Origin: Dyadobacter psychrophilus
GTDB lineage: Bacteria; Bacteroidota; Bacteroidia; Cytophagales; Spirosomataceae
Assembly (NCBI RefSeq): GCF_900167945.1
Contig: NZ_FUZA01000009.1
Coordinates: forward strand, 62,001 to 126,000
Direction: 5' to 3'
DNA: 64,000 nucleotides
Part shown: one piece after another, positions 1 through 9,410 of the stretch
How the letters are laid out: every line of letters starts with the position of its first letter
Numbering within the stretch: the stretch's first letter is position 1
The notes under the pieces: generated by a model
Databases searched by the model: none
What the model was told of the DNA's origin: nothing
Seen by the model: only the letters and a program-made list of their open reading frames with translations
Made by a program: the position numbers and the translations under genes

Positions 1-1
1 T

Positions 2-523
2 AAAATTGACCTTTCTGATCAGGAGCATGTGGATGCGAAAATGGCCGAGTGGGAAGCGGCGATCCAGCCGGATGCCATTGTGCCGATCTCTGCATTGCAC
101 CAGGCAAACATTGCGACCCTTTTTGACGCCGTAATCACCAGATTGCCATTTCACCCGCCGTATTTTGGCGAAGATGAACTTACAGACAAGCCGGAGCGTT
201 TCTTTGCTTCGGAAATCATCCGTGAAAAGATATTTCTTAATTATCGCCAGGAAATTCCATACAGCTCCGAAGTCGTAATTTCAGAATTTAAAGAACGGGA
301 CGACATGATCGTCATCCGTGCGGAAATCCTTGTGGAACGCAAAAGCCAGAAAGGGATCATTATAGGAGAAAAAGGCGAAATGCTGAAAAAAATCGGGACG
401 CAGGCAAGGATTGATATGGAAGCGTTTTTTGGTAAAAAAGTGTTTCTGGAACAACATGTGCGTGTTGAGCCGGATTGGAGAAGCAAGGAAAACAAACTCA
501 GGCAGTTTGGCTACGACGAATAA
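2..523 (+). CDS. era: GTPase Era, 5'-truncated by the window edge
   Basis: C-terminal 173 residues of Era, the membrane-associated GTPase that binds the 3' end of 16S rRNA and helps mature the 30S subunit. The frame is open to the window edge, and the first codons read K-I-D, the tail of the G4 motif NKxD, so the real start lies upstream. The G5-like segment VPISAL follows. The C-terminal half is a KH domain with the GxxG loop as GEKG, flanked by IIIGEKGEMLKKIG. It ends FGYDE. The gene lies 64 nt upstream of der on the same strand, so the two ribosome-assembly GTPases probably share a transcript. The missing N-terminus and G1-G3 motifs cannot be checked here. Confidence 0.95.
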   Translation, partial: KIDLSDQEHVDAKMAEWEAAIQPDAIVPISALHQANIATLFDAVITRLPFHPPYFGEDELTDKPERFFASEIIREKIFLNYRQEIPYSSEVVISEFKERDDMIVIRAEILVERKSQKGIIIGEKGEMLKKIGTQARIDMEAFFGKKVFLEQHVRVEPDWRSKENKLRQFGYDE

Positions 524-587
524 TTTATAATAAAAGAAAGAAGGACGGTTGATTGCGAACCGTTTGGACCACATTAATTAATACAAA

Positions 588-1898
588 ATGGCAAATATTA
601 TTTCAATTGTTGGGCGTCCGAATGTGGGCAAATCCACATTATTTAACCGCCTTACGGAGAGTCGTAAGGCAATTATGGACAACCAAAGCGGCGTTACCCG
701 TGACCGCCATTATGGTTACGGTGAATGGACCGATCAATATTTTACGGTAATTGACACCGGCGGTTATGTCGTTGGTTCAGAAGATATTTTTGAAGGCGCA
801 ATTCGCGAGCAGGTTGAGCTTGCACTGGAAGAATCCACGGTGGTTTTGTTCATGGTGGACACGATGACGGGACTTACGGATCTGGACAAAGATTTCGCAA
901 ATGTGCTTAGACGCGTCAAAAAGCCGGTTTATCTGGTTGCTAACAAAGCGGAAACACAAGAACGTTACCAGTCTGCCGCTGAATTCTATGAGTTAGGGCT
1001 TGGGGATCAGATATTTGCTATTTCTGCACAAACAGGTTTTGGAACGGGTGAGTTGTTGGATCAGGTGATCACACATTTTGAAACGCCAGGCGTTGAAGAT
1101 CCCGAGGCTGGAATCCCGCGTATCGCGATCATGGGAAGGCCGAATGTGGGTAAATCTTCGTTCCTGAATGTGCTTACGGGCACAGACAGAAGCATTGTGA
1201 CAGACATTGCCGGAACAACGCGCGACGCCATTCACACGCATTATAATGCTTTCGGAATGGAGTTTATCTTAACGGATACTGCCGGACTTCGCCGCAAATC
1301 ACGCGTTAACGAAGACATTGAATATTATTCCACATTGCGTTCGGTGAAAGCGATGGAGGAATCGGATGTTTGTATCATTCTTTTGGATGCGACATTAGGT
1401 CTGGAAGGGCAGGATATGAACATTATCGGTCAGGCTGATAAGGCGAAGAAGGGCATTGTGATCATGGTTAATAAGTGGGATCTAGTTGAAAAGGATTCTA
1501 AAACGGCTGATACATTCAAAAAAGCGCTTTTGGAAAGACTGGCCCCGATGAATTATATGCCGATCATCTTTGCGTCCGTTGTTGAAAAACAGCGTATTCA
1601 CCAGGTGATGGAAAAGGCGATGGAGGTTTATAAAAACAAAACCAAGAAAATCACGACTTCGAAGTTGAATGAAGTGATGCAGGCTGAGATCGAAAAATAT
1701 CCGCCGCCGGCAGACAGAGGGAAATATATCAACATTAAATATATGATCCAGCTGCCAACGCCTTCGCCGACATTCGTGTTTTTCAGCAGTAATCCAAAGC
1801 ACGTGAAAGAGCCTTACTTACGCTATCTGGAAAACAGAATGCGCGAAAACTTCGATTTTTCGGGTGTGCCGATCACGATTTTCTTTCGAGAAAAATAA
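588..1898 (+). CDS. der: ribosome-assembly GTPase Der (EngA), two G domains
   Basis: Tandem GTPase needed for 50S subunit assembly. The 436-residue length is normal. The first G domain has G1 GRPNVGKS at 9-16 and G3 DTGG at 56-59. The second has G1 GRPNVGKS at 183-190, DTAG at 230-233 and G4 NKWD at 295-298. The C-terminal ~80 residues form the KH-like domain. The G4 motif of the first domain is NKAE (119-122), where NKxD is the rule; this substitution may weaken guanine specificity or may be a lineage habit. The ATG start is followed directly by ANIISIVGRP, as is usual. A strong hairpin follows at 1922-1949. Function is very secure. Confidence 0.97.
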   Translation: MANIISIVGRPNVGKSTLFNRLTESRKAIMDNQSGVTRDRHYGYGEWTDQYFTVIDTGGYVVGSEDIFEGAIREQVELALEESTVVLFMVDTMTGLTDLDKDFANVLRRVKKPVYLVANKAETQERYQSAAEFYELGLGDQIFAISAQTGFGTGELLDQVITHFETPGVEDPEAGIPRIAIMGRPNVGKSSFLNVLTGTDRSIVTDIAGTTRDAIHTHYNAFGMEFILTDTAGLRRKSRVNEDIEYYSTLRSVKAMEESDVCIILLDATLGLEGQDMNIIGQADKAKKGIVIMVNKWDLVEKDSKTADTFKKALLERLAPMNYMPIIFASVVEKQRIHQVMEKAMEVYKNKTKKITTSKLNEVMQAEIEKYPPPADRGKYINIKYMIQLPTPSPTFVFFSSNPKHVKEPYLRYLENRMRENFDFSGVPITIFFREK

Positions 1899-1921
1899 GA
1901 TAATCAGACTATTACGTAATA

Positions 1922-1949
1922 AAACGCCGGGCTGCACAGTCCGGCGTTT
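1922..1949 (+). terminator. intrinsic terminator after der
   Basis: Perfect 9-bp arms AAACGCCGG (1922-1930) and CCGGCGTTT (1941-1949). The stem can extend inward by three more pairs, including one G-T, leaving a four-base GCAC loop. The downstream strand continues GTGTTTT. It sits 24 nt after the der stop, so it should end the era-der transcript. Confidence 0.8.
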
Positions 1950-2224
1950 GTGTTTTATCGGTTATCTACTACATTTCAGCGGGTAAATTACGCGTTTCGT
2001 CTTTTTTTGCCCTCGAGCTGCAACCTTTTAAATTATATTTACATCTGTTAATACGAAAGCACCACCGTTCAACATTTTTAGAGCTCAAAAAAATTTCCTA
2101 AAAATTGTTAAAAACAAGGTACTATGTATTGCAAGATACCTAATAAAACATATATATTTGTAGAGTCAATTAGTTACAACGAAATCGCATCCTGATTTTT
2201 CTCTGAACGACCAAAAACATAGCC
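1950..2224. other. intergenic region between der and a small exported protein
   Basis: AT-rich stretch with no credible reading frame. Its right end holds a Bacteroidetes-type promoter (2129-2160) and a leader of roughly 55-60 nt before the next gene. I see no riboswitch-like fold or repeat in the rest. Confidence 0.6.
2129..2160 (+). promoter_or_regulatory. Bacteroidetes-type promoter for the 127-residue exported protein
   Basis: TTG at 2129-2131 (-33 element) and TATATTTG at 2153-2160 match the TAnnTTTG -7 consensus, separated by 21 nt. Transcription would begin near 2167. The match is exact at every fixed position of the -7 box. Confidence 0.6.
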
Positions 2225-2608
2225 ATGAAAACGATCAAAATATTTACACTCCTAGTTCTTTTCAGCCTTCAGGCCGGAGCAACCGGATACTCTCATAATA
2301 TGTTTGTAGCACACAAAAAGTTACAGGCAGGCAAAGAATGCACGCAGCCAAGCGAACGCATTATTGCAAAAAAGGCGAAGCCGTCTAAAATGGTTAAGCA
2401 CCATGCAAGTGTGAAGCGTGTAACTGCCTTCACGGCTCAGTTTACCAGCAATTCAGAGGCGATGACATTAAATGAAAGAATCCTGGAAGCAGGCCCCTCA
2501 TCATTTTTTTCAAGTGAGGAAGACATTGATTCCGACGATTCAATCGTTACAAAACTGATCTCATTCGTTCGCTGCACGATTTATACATTTATCGGATTGC
2601 CGAGCTGA
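2225..2608 (+). CDS. small exported protein of unknown function
   Basis: 127 residues. I do not recognise a family. Residues 1-20 look like a signal peptide: Lys at 2 and 5, then a hydrophobic run ending near AGATG. The mature part is Lys/His-rich up to about residue 65, then has an acidic patch (SSEEDIDSDDS) and a hydrophobic C-terminal segment from about 107 to 124 that could associate with a membrane. One Cys lies in the N-terminal half of the mature part and one in the C-terminal segment. The gene stands alone, with its own consensus promoter (2129-2160) and its own terminator (2632-2664). That arrangement supports it being real and independently regulated. No function is proposed. Confidence 0.7.
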   Translation: MKTIKIFTLLVLFSLQAGATGYSHNMFVAHKKLQAGKECTQPSERIIAKKAKPSKMVKHHASVKRVTAFTAQFTSNSEAMTLNERILEAGPSSFFSSEEDIDSDDSIVTKLISFVRCTIYTFIGLPS

Positions 2609-2631
2609 TAGAGAAATATTCACCATGAACT

Positions 2632-2664
2632 AAAAAGCTGCAACTGTCAAGGTTGCAGCTTTTT
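2632..2664. terminator. bidirectional intrinsic terminator between convergent genes
   Basis: Perfect 13-bp arms AAAAAGCTGCAAC (2632-2644) and GTTGCAGCTTTTT (2652-2664), with a 7-nt loop. The A-tract on one side and T-tract on the other let it work in both directions. It lies between the small exported gene (plus) and the FAH-family gene (minus, stop at 2670). Confidence 0.85.
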
Positions 2665-2669
2665 GTTTT

Positions 2670-3506
2670 TCAACCCACTGTGTTTGTTAATGTGCCAATG
2701 GGTTCTATGGAAATGTGGACGATATCGCCTTGTTGTAATGTAAAATCGGATGGGGGAATGATGCCTGTGCCTGTCATGAGATAAGCACCGTGCGGGAAAG
2801 CCATTTCGCGGAACAAATAATGCAGCAATTCTTCCGGCTTACGTTTCATCTGGGATAATGTCACTTCGCCGCTGAAAACTTCTTCTCCTGAGCGCACAAT
2901 AGCAATGTCAATTACGGTGTCATCGCCAAGTGGGAATTCTGGCACATATAAGCATGGGCCAAGCGCTGCGCTTCCCGTATAAGACTTAGCCTGAGGCAGA
3001 TATAAAGGATTTTCACCTTCAATGCTCCTCGAACTCATATCATTTCCGATGGTGTAACCTACCAATGTTCCCGATGAGGAAGCGAACAATGTAAGTTCAG
3101 GCTCAGGCACATCCCACGTAGAATCGCGGCGAATACGGACGGTTCCGTGATTTCCTACAACACGCCAGGCAGTTGATTTAAAGAAAAGCTCAGGTCTTTC
3201 GGCTTCATACACGCGGTCATAAAAACTGCCGCCGCCTGCTTTCTCAGATTCCTCCATGCGGGCAGTGCGGCTTCTGAAATACGTAACGCCCGACGCCCAA
3301 ACTTCCTGAGAACCAACAGGTGCCAGGATTTCAGGCATAGGAATATCGTCTGTAAAAGTGAGTGGAATAAGATTTTCAATTTGAATTTCAAGCCACTCGT
3401 ACAGGTCGTCCCGGTTCACAGCAACATCCCAGTCGTTTTCATGCAAACGGTAGAAAAGGTCGTCTCTTTCCAGCAGGATGCCGTTTTCTGTTTTATATAA
3501 CTTCAT
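2670..3506 (-). CDS. fumarylacetoacetate hydrolase (FAH) family protein
   Basis: 278 residues from ATG at 3506. An in-frame TTG at 3533 would add nine residues but is a less likely start. This is the FAH-fold C-terminal domain of metal-dependent C-C hydrolases and dehydratases. Metal ligands of the family are visible as E135 and E137 in VPEPEL and D156 in GNDMSSR. A Lys (K174) sits in PQAKSYTGS. Substrate cannot be assigned. The GYTIGNDMSSR and AKSYTG blocks resemble 2-keto-3-deoxy sugar acid dehydratases of this superfamily, so a sugar-acid role is possible. It lies 92 nt downstream of uvrA on the same strand, with no functional tie to repair. Confidence 0.85.
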   Translation of the reverse strand: MKLYKTENGILLERDDLFYRLHENDWDVAVNRDDLYEWLEIQIENLIPLTFTDDIPMPEILAPVGSQEVWASGVTYFRSRTARMEESEKAGGGSFYDRVYEAERPELFFKSTAWRVVGNHGTVRIRRDSTWDVPEPELTLFASSSGTLVGYTIGNDMSSRSIEGENPLYLPQAKSYTGSAALGPCLYVPEFPLGDDTVIDIAIVRSGEEVFSGEVTLSQMKRKPEELLHYLFREMAFPHGAYLMTGTGIIPPSDFTLQQGDIVHISIEPIGTLTNTVG

Positions 3507-3598
3507 AGAAATTGCTTTTTGGTTTAGTTTCAATAAGTCGTCAGCCTATTTTCTTTACTGCAATATCTACGATTCTTCAATGCAATCGGGCTATCCCG

Positions 3599-6463
3599 TC
3601 AAATTTTGTCTTTCAAAAAGGCGGCTGTGTAATTATCGTCGATTTTGGCCATTTCTTCCGGTGTTCCGGCAAATGTAAGATAACCACCGCCGTCGCCGCC
3701 TTCGGGGCCGAGATCCAGGATCCAGTCGGCGCTTTTAATGATTTCCATGTTATGCTCAATAATGATCACGCTGTCGCCCTGGTCCACCAATGCATTAATG
3801 GCTTTCAAAAGTTTTTTAATGTCATGAAAATGCAGTCCGGTTGTTGGTTCGTCAAAGATAAAAAGCGTCTTTCCTTTATTGGAAGAGCCTTTTCCTAGGA
3901 AAGAAGCCAGTTTCACACGTTGCGCTTCCCCGCCCGATAATGTGTTGGAAGACTGTCCCAATCCTACATAACCAAGCCCAACCTCCTGCAAAGGCATCAA
4001 TTTTTCTACCAATTTTGGTTCGGTTGGTTTGAAAAACTCAATCGCTTCATCCACAGTCATATCCAGGATTTCAGCCACATCTTTTTCATTATAGCGCACT
4101 TCCTGAATCTCTTGCTTGAATCTCTTACCATTGCAGCCTTCACATTTGAGATAGATGTCGGCCATAAACTGCATTTCAATCTTCACCTGGCCTTCGCCCT
4201 GGCAAATTTCGCAACGCCCGCCGTCCACATTGAATGAGAAATGCGAAGGTTTATAACTCCGCGCTTTTGATAATGGCAAATCAGCCATCATCTGACGGAT
4301 ATAATCGTAGGCCTTGATGTAAGTAACCGGATTGGAGCGCGAAGATTTTCCGATCGGGTTTTGGTCGATCATTTCAACCGCCTCGATCCTGTCCACACTT
4401 CCTGTGAGCTCGTCAAATTTTCCCACTTCTTCGCTAAACTCACCTTTCATACGCATCAGCGCAGGGTAAAGGATTTTGCGGATCAATGTTGATTTTCCCG
4501 AACCGCTTACCCCGGTAACAACCGTCAATGTGTTTAACGGAATGGTTACATCGAGTTCTTTCAGATTATTTTCCCTCGCTCCTTTGATTTTCAAATGATG
4601 CAGTGATGTCCTTCTGACCTTTGGAACAGGGATAGAATCATTTTCCAGCAAGAAATCCAATGTGTGTGATTTAATGCCGGTCTCATTGTTTTCGATATAA
4701 CCATTGTTTTTCAAATCAGAAATATCTTCCCAATTACCCTGAAAAACCACGTGTCCGCCGCCCGTTCCGGCTTCCGGGCCAATGTCGATGATCTGATCCG
4801 CCGCATGCATCACTTCCTCTTCATGTTCCACAACGATCACTGTATTACCCAGATCACGCAAAGATTCGAGCACGCCGACCAGCCGCTGCGTATCTCTTGG
4901 ATGGAGGCCAATGCTGGGCTCATCTAAAATATACATGGAACCCACCAACGCGCTTCCCAGTGAAGTCGCCAACTTGATCCGCTGAAATTCTCCGCCGGAT
5001 AATGTGCTGGTAAGGCGGTTTAAGGTTAAATAACCCAAACCAACGCGGTTCATGTAATCCAGGCGCGTTTCAATTTCAGTTAAAACCCGTCTTGCAATTT
5101 GCCGGTCGTGTTCACTGATTTCCAGATTTTGGAAAAAAACAGAAACATCCTTGATCGGCATTAAAACGAGGTCCGTAATCGAAGCTCCGCCTAATTTTAC
5201 AAACGAAGCATCTTTTCTCAGCCGCGATCCACGACAGTCGGGGCAGGTTGTGCGGCCGCGAAAACGCGAAAGCATTACCCGATATTGAATTTTATAAGTC
5301 TGGGTTTCAAGCTCTGCAACGAAGTCATTCAATCCCTGAAAATGTTTGTTACCTGTCCAAAGCAGCTCTTTTTGTTCTGTCGTAAGGTCCTTATAGGGTC
5401 TGTGAATCGGGAAATCAAATTTTGCAGCATTGCGGACAAGCGGCGTCAGCCATTCGCCCATTTTTTCCGTACGCCAGGGAGCAATTGCGCCTTCGTATAC
5501 GGACAAGCCCTTATCCGGAATCACCAGATCAGGATCAATGCCTAATATTTTACCAAAACCCTCACACCTTTTACATGCACCATAAGGGTTGTTGAAACTA
5601 AAAAGATTGACAGTCGGCTCCTCAAATGACATGCCGTCCAGCTCAAACTTATCAGAAAAAACCTTGCGCTCGCCGTTCAACACTTGCACAATGCAAATGC
5701 CTTCACCTTCAAAAAAAGCAGTTTGAACCGAATCTGAAAGACGATATTGTGTGTCTTCATCGTCATGCTTAACTCCTGCACGGTCAACTAGTATGAAAAC
5801 CTGGTTGCCGGCTTGCGAAAAGTTGTCCGGATTTTCGAGAATGTCTTCAATAGAAACAACCTCATCATTGAGATAAATTCTATTATAACCTTTTGATAAT
5901 AAAATCGTTAGTTCTTCTGCCTGCGTGCGTCCCTCGCGAATGTGCAATGGCGCAAGGATCATCACCCGCGTACCCTCTTCATGACCGAGCATGAAATTGA
6001 CTACGTCCGTAACCGTATCTTTCCGCACCAATTCACCCGATATAGGCGAATAAGTGTGCCCTATGCGGGCAAAAAGCAATTTGAGATAATCATAAATTTC
6101 CGTGGAAGTCCCCACCGTGGAGCGAGGATTTCTTGTATTCACCTTTTGTTCAATGGCAATGGCGGGCGAAATGCCCTTGATATATTCCACCTCGGGCTTC
6201 TCCATCCGGCCCAAAAACTGCCGCGCATAACTGCTCAGACTTTCCACATACATGCGCTGCCCTTCGGCGAACAATGTGTCGAAAGCCAGTGAAGATTTTC
6301 CGGAACCAGATAACCCAGTGATTACTACGAGCTTATTCCGTGGAATCGCAACATCAACATTTTTAAGATTATTCACTCGGGCACCTTTGATCAGAATGTA
6401 TTGTCTCGGATCCAGATCATCGAATTGAGCAGCCTCAATCCGTGGCACAGGTAATTGCATCAT
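3599..6463 (-). CDS. uvrA: excinuclease ABC subunit UvrA
   Basis: Damage-sensing ATPase of nucleotide excision repair, which loads UvrB on lesions. 954 residues from ATG at 6463; an in-frame GTG at 6505 adds 14 residues but would leave only about ten nt after the predicted transcription start, so ATG is preferred. There are two ABC ATPase halves. The first has Walker [10 protein letters not shown] (near residue 50) and signature LSGGEFQR; the second has GVSGSGKST and LSGGEAQR. Zinc-finger cysteine pairs are visible as CKRC with CPDC in the first half and CEIC with CEGC in the second. It ends AAFLKDKI. A -7 promoter box lies at 6522-6529. Function is certain. Confidence 0.97.
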   Translation of the reverse strand: MMQLPVPRIEAAQFDDLDPRQYILIKGARVNNLKNVDVAIPRNKLVVITGLSGSGKSSLAFDTLFAEGQRMYVESLSSYARQFLGRMEKPEVEYIKGISPAIAIEQKVNTRNPRSTVGTSTEIYDYLKLLFARIGHTYSPISGELVRKDTVTDVVNFMLGHEEGTRVMILAPLHIREGRTQAEELTILLSKGYNRIYLNDEVVSIEDILENPDNFSQAGNQVFILVDRAGVKHDDEDTQYRLSDSVQTAFFEGEGICIVQVLNGERKVFSDKFELDGMSFEEPTVNLFSFNNPYGACKRCEGFGKILGIDPDLVIPDKGLSVYEGAIAPWRTEKMGEWLTPLVRNAAKFDFPIHRPYKDLTTEQKELLWTGNKHFQGLNDFVAELETQTYKIQYRVMLSRFRGRTTCPDCRGSRLRKDASFVKLGGASITDLVLMPIKDVSVFFQNLEISEHDRQIARRVLTEIETRLDYMNRVGLGYLTLNRLTSTLSGGEFQRIKLATSLGSALVGSMYILDEPSIGLHPRDTQRLVGVLESLRDLGNTVIVVEHEEEVMHAADQIIDIGPEAGTGGGHVVFQGNWEDISDLKNNGYIENNETGIKSHTLDFLLENDSIPVPKVRRTSLHHLKIKGARENNLKELDVTIPLNTLTVVTGVSGSGKSTLIRKILYPALMRMKGEFSEEVGKFDELTGSVDRIEAVEMIDQNPIGKSSRSNPVTYIKAYDYIRQMMADLPLSKARSYKPSHFSFNVDGGRCEICQGEGQVKIEMQFMADIYLKCEGCNGKRFKQEIQEVRYNEKDVAEILDMTVDEAIEFFKPTEPKLVEKLMPLQEVGLGYVGLGQSSNTLSGGEAQRVKLASFLGKGSSNKGKTLFIFDEPTTGLHFHDIKKLLKAINALVDQGDSVIIIEHNMEIIKSADWILDLGPEGGDGGGYLTFAGTPEEMAKIDDNYTAAFLKDKI

Positions 6464-6521
6464 AGAGAAATTAATGGGATAGCCGGCATATGTTTGGTCA
6501 TGCACCGATCTTTATACTAAC

Positions 6522-6529
6522 CAAAAGTA
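6522..6529 (-). promoter_or_regulatory. -7 promoter element for uvrA
   Basis: The minus strand reads TACTTTTG, an exact TAnnTTTG box. No TTG occurs at the usual distance, so this is a partial match. Transcription would start near 6516, which favours the ATG at 6463 as the uvrA start. Confidence 0.4.
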
Positions 6530-6578
6530 CATTTATTTAGTTTGGCATTTGGGGAGGGAATCTTCCAATGCGGCCTTA

Positions 6579-7367
6579 TTACAGCTGGACTGCATTTGCC
6601 TTCAAAAAAGTCATTCCTTTTTGCTCCGCTTCCTCATAAATCGGGTCGGCAATGTCTTCGAAGTTTGTAACATTCGAACTACAATCCGTCAAAATAGTCA
6701 ATTTAGGAGCTAGTTCCGGCGCATATTTCAGGATCTGGTTAATGCTCGTAGCCACGCAATGGGAGCGGGCTTCTCCTGCAATCAGAATTTGATCAAATGC
6801 CGCAAGATCATTTAAAAACGGCCGATCCAGCTCAGTTTCCGGTGCATTGGCAACGGGAACTTGTGCCCGAAAAACGCCGAAATGCTCGGTTAGGGGATTC
6901 GTTCCTTTAATAACAGCCTTATAATCCCGGCCCGTTCTGTGCGTCCAGGCGAGTAATGCTTCCATAATCGTATCGTCCAGCGCAGCGCCTTTGGAACCTA
7001 TGAGGCAATGTTCCGGCCAGATGAAATGTTTGAATTCACCTTCGGCCTCCAATGTTTCCAGATATTGGATCACGTAATCGCGTTCATAGCGTGGCGTCCA
7101 CTTTCCGGATTTCACATTTGCGGCGGTAATGAGGGTAAACGGCGCCACGGTATTTCCATTAGCGTCTTCCCAAAACAGCGGATGTGCAATGTCCAGCACC
7201 TTATGCGTATCCAGCGTGACAAAAATGCAATCGATCTTTTCACCTTCCAGGGCAATCAATCTCGCAATCCTCTCTACGTCCATTTCCGCACCTGGCACAA
7301 AAAGCGCGCCCTTTGGATCACAAAAATCAAACTGCGCATCAATAAGCAACAATGCTGTCTTTTTCAT
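6579..7367 (-). CDS. cysteine hydrolase, isochorismatase/nicotinamidase superfamily
   Basis: 262 residues with the Asp-Lys-Cys triad of the superfamily: D10 in LLIDAQFDF, K154 in VIKGTNP and C204 in GEARSHCV. D53, H55 and H62 (TLDTHKVLDIAH) resemble the metal site of nicotinamidases. The substrate may be nicotinamide, which would feed the NAD salvage route, but the ~60-residue insert between the metal site and the Lys is larger than in bacterial PncA, so another amide is possible. It lies 23 nt downstream of an unknown gene on the same strand and upstream of uvrA. Confidence 0.85.
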   Translation of the reverse strand: MKKTALLLIDAQFDFCDPKGALFVPGAEMDVERIARLIALEGEKIDCIFVTLDTHKVLDIAHPLFWEDANGNTVAPFTLITAANVKSGKWTPRYERDYVIQYLETLEAEGEFKHFIWPEHCLIGSKGAALDDTIMEALLAWTHRTGRDYKAVIKGTNPLTEHFGVFRAQVPVANAPETELDRPFLNDLAAFDQILIAGEARSHCVATSINQILKYAPELAPKLTILTDCSSNVTNFEDIADPIYEEAEQKGMTFLKANAVQL

Positions 7368-7390
7368 TTTGGAAGATTTTTATAGGCCAA

Positions 7391-7942
7391 TCAGCTTTCC
7401 AGTTCTTTGGGAATTTCCATCTGGCGCGCGTACATTTTGGAGCAAAGTGTGTAAAGCGAGGCTAACATGCGGTTTGTGTCCTTAATATAATCTACGCGGT
7501 AATCCTCGTCCAATTTATTGAATGCATTCAAAATAACCTGCGCTTTTTTGGCAAGATAGAGCGCGCAGGTGTCTGCCCGTGAGGAATAGGTTTTTAAAAT
7601 ACCGGCATATTCTTCCATGAATGTGTTCATTAAGAACAAGTTGAGCTCAATGCTGCCGATTTTATCCTTGGTAACCTTCACATGGTAAGCAATGTCGCCA
7701 CTCAGGTTACGCATGTCCATCAAAATCCAGCCCGGCGTGTTCTGGTTAGACTTGGAAGTGCGCAAGATCCGGCCAATGATTTCCTCCCGGCGTTCGGGAA
7801 TGGTGGCGCTGTCCTCGATCAGCTCAAAATGCAGCCGGTCGGAAAGCGTTTTGTCTTTTGTGATCAGCCGGAGCAGTAATTTATCCTTTTCTTTGGCCGG
7901 CATCTGGATAATCGCCTTTTTAAGTTGATCGGGTAATGCCAT
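7391..7942 (-). CDS. conserved-looking protein of unknown function
   Basis: 183 residues, no signal peptide or membrane segment, mostly predicted helix. I cannot name a family with confidence. Charged N-terminal helices (KKAIIQMPAKEKDKLLLRLI) are followed by a region rich in Leu, Tyr and Arg, with several Cys (CALYLAKK, LCSKMY). The pattern suggests a small cytosolic helical protein. It is the first gene of a minus-strand run with the cysteine hydrolase 23 nt downstream, so the two may be co-transcribed. Codon choice looks like its neighbours. No function is offered. Confidence 0.75.
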   Translation of the reverse strand: MALPDQLKKAIIQMPAKEKDKLLLRLITKDKTLSDRLHFELIEDSATIPERREEIIGRILRTSKSNQNTPGWILMDMRNLSGDIAYHVKVTKDKIGSIELNLFLMNTFMEEYAGILKTYSSRADTCALYLAKKAQVILNAFNKLDEDYRVDYIKDTNRMLASLYTLCSKMYARQMEIPKELES

Positions 7943-8042
7943 TATTTGCTTTTGTGAACATTAAATTTAGAATCTCAGAAATCCGCGTGTAACTTTATGT
8001 ATCGCAGAAAGCCCGTTCAGTTTTTTGACAAAAATATCAGAT

Positions 8043-9341
8043 ATGCCTAAATATCTTCCTATCGGTTTAAGCATTGCTATTTTTTTGATCTTCTGCGTGA
8101 CCCTTTTCACAAACACGCTCAACATTCCGTCTTTTGACGATTACGACACCACATTAGGCTTCATCAAACGCATTTTCTTCGATGATTACAGGGCAAAAGG
8201 GAAGTTCGAAATCCTTTTTGGCCGCCACAATGAGCACCGGATCGTTTTTTCCCGACTCGCTGCTGCCGCGTATTTCGGCGTTTTTCATCAGGTTGATTTT
8301 GAAAATCTTGTGTTTTTTCAGAACCTGCTGCTAATCTGTTTCTTTAAACTAATGTTGAAGATTATGGATCAAAACCGGTTGCTGTCCGGCGAAAGCGTCC
8401 TGTTCACAACTGTTTTTCTTTTCAGTCTGGGTTTCTGGCAGGTTACGTTTTTTTATTGGGGAGGAATTCAGCATTATACGGTTTTTTTCTTCTGTTTTCT
8501 CAGCCTGTTTTTGCTTGATAAATCAAAAAGCATCAAAAGCTTTTCTTTTTTTCTGGCTATTCTAGCCGTTATCATTGCCGTGTTCTCATTTGGAAATGGG
8601 TTTTTAGGCTTGTTGCTGGGTGCTTTTCTGTTGTTTGTTCAAAAAAAATGGCCTCAGCTGATCGTCTGGAGCATCATTACTGCTATTTTACTCTGGATTA
8701 CATTCGTTCTCGGCTCGCAAGTAATTGATAAACATAATGTTGAGTTTAATTTTGATTGGATGAAAAGCCTGCTTCTGACTTTTCTTGGCAGTTTCGTTTA
8801 TATCAATCCGGCATCCAATCATTATATCAATATTTACTTTTGCATGATAGTAGGAACAACTGTCCTTTTTGTCTGGATCTGGTTGTTTTTTAAGGGTTAT
8901 GCGCGTCAAAACCCGCTTTTATATTGTTTGCTATCCATGCCTGTTCTTACCGGCATCATCATTTCTATTTCAAGATTTGAGTCCAAAGCCGGCGGGGGCA
9001 TTGCGCCGCGTTATATGTTTTTCACGGCGACGATCCCGGTTATTTTACTGCTTATTTTTCTGGATATGAAAATACTGCGAAGGCGCCATCTGCGGGTTCT
9101 GGCTTATTCGGGCGTGCTGCTTTGGGGAATAGTTTTTTTTAACAACCGAAAGGCGTTGACAGAAATGAACCGGGATCTGGCGCATAGAGTGATTGCATGG
9201 CAGGAAGATCCTGAAACGCGCCTGATCCACTATCACGAGGCCAAGCCTTATTCCGAAGCAATGCAATGGGCGGTTGACAATAAAGTGGTCAAAATTCCGG
9301 ATTTGAACGAATTCCGGGAAACCGAATCTGTTCAAAATTGA
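8043..9341 (+). CDS. polytopic membrane protein, possible GT-C type glycosyltransferase
   Basis: 432 residues from ATG at 8043; an upstream TTG at 8025 is in frame but less likely. About ten hydrophobic segments run through the protein. The first extracytoplasmic loop carries acidic pair SFDDYDTT and later RHNEHRIVF. An acidic motif after the first helix is typical of GT-C glycosyltransferases, which use polyprenyl-phosphate sugars, but the sequence is too diverged for a firm call. The C-terminal ~70 residues are soluble. It precedes a GT2 enzyme and a DUF5672 protein on the same strand, which supports a glycan role. It could instead be an oligosaccharide polymerase. Confidence 0.8.
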   Translation: MPKYLPIGLSIAIFLIFCVTLFTNTLNIPSFDDYDTTLGFIKRIFFDDYRAKGKFEILFGRHNEHRIVFSRLAAAAYFGVFHQVDFENLVFFQNLLLICFFKLMLKIMDQNRLLSGESVLFTTVFLFSLGFWQVTFFYWGGIQHYTVFFFCFLSLFLLDKSKSIKSFSFFLAILAVIIAVFSFGNGFLGLLLGAFLLFVQKKWPQLIVWSIITAILLWITFVLGSQVIDKHNVEFNFDWMKSLLLTFLGSFVYINPASNHYINIYFCMIVGTTVLFVWIWLFFKGYARQNPLLYCLLSMPVLTGIIISISRFESKAGGGIAPRYMFFTATIPVILLLIFLDMKILRRRHLRVLAYSGVLLWGIVFFNNRKALTEMNRDLAHRVIAWQEDPETRLIHYHEAKPYSEAMQWAVDNKVVKIPDLNEFRETESVQN

Positions 9342-9410
9342 TGCTGCGGTTGCAGATAGTGCAAATTGACTGCTAACTTGCAGGCGTTTTAATTCATTTA
9401 TAAAGTATTT

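Noticed and set aside
138-141. RecQ DESH in place of DEAH as a defect
   Set aside because: These are residue numbers in the RecQ protein (gene 21154-23304). The change is conservative, and I do not consider it evidence of inactivation.
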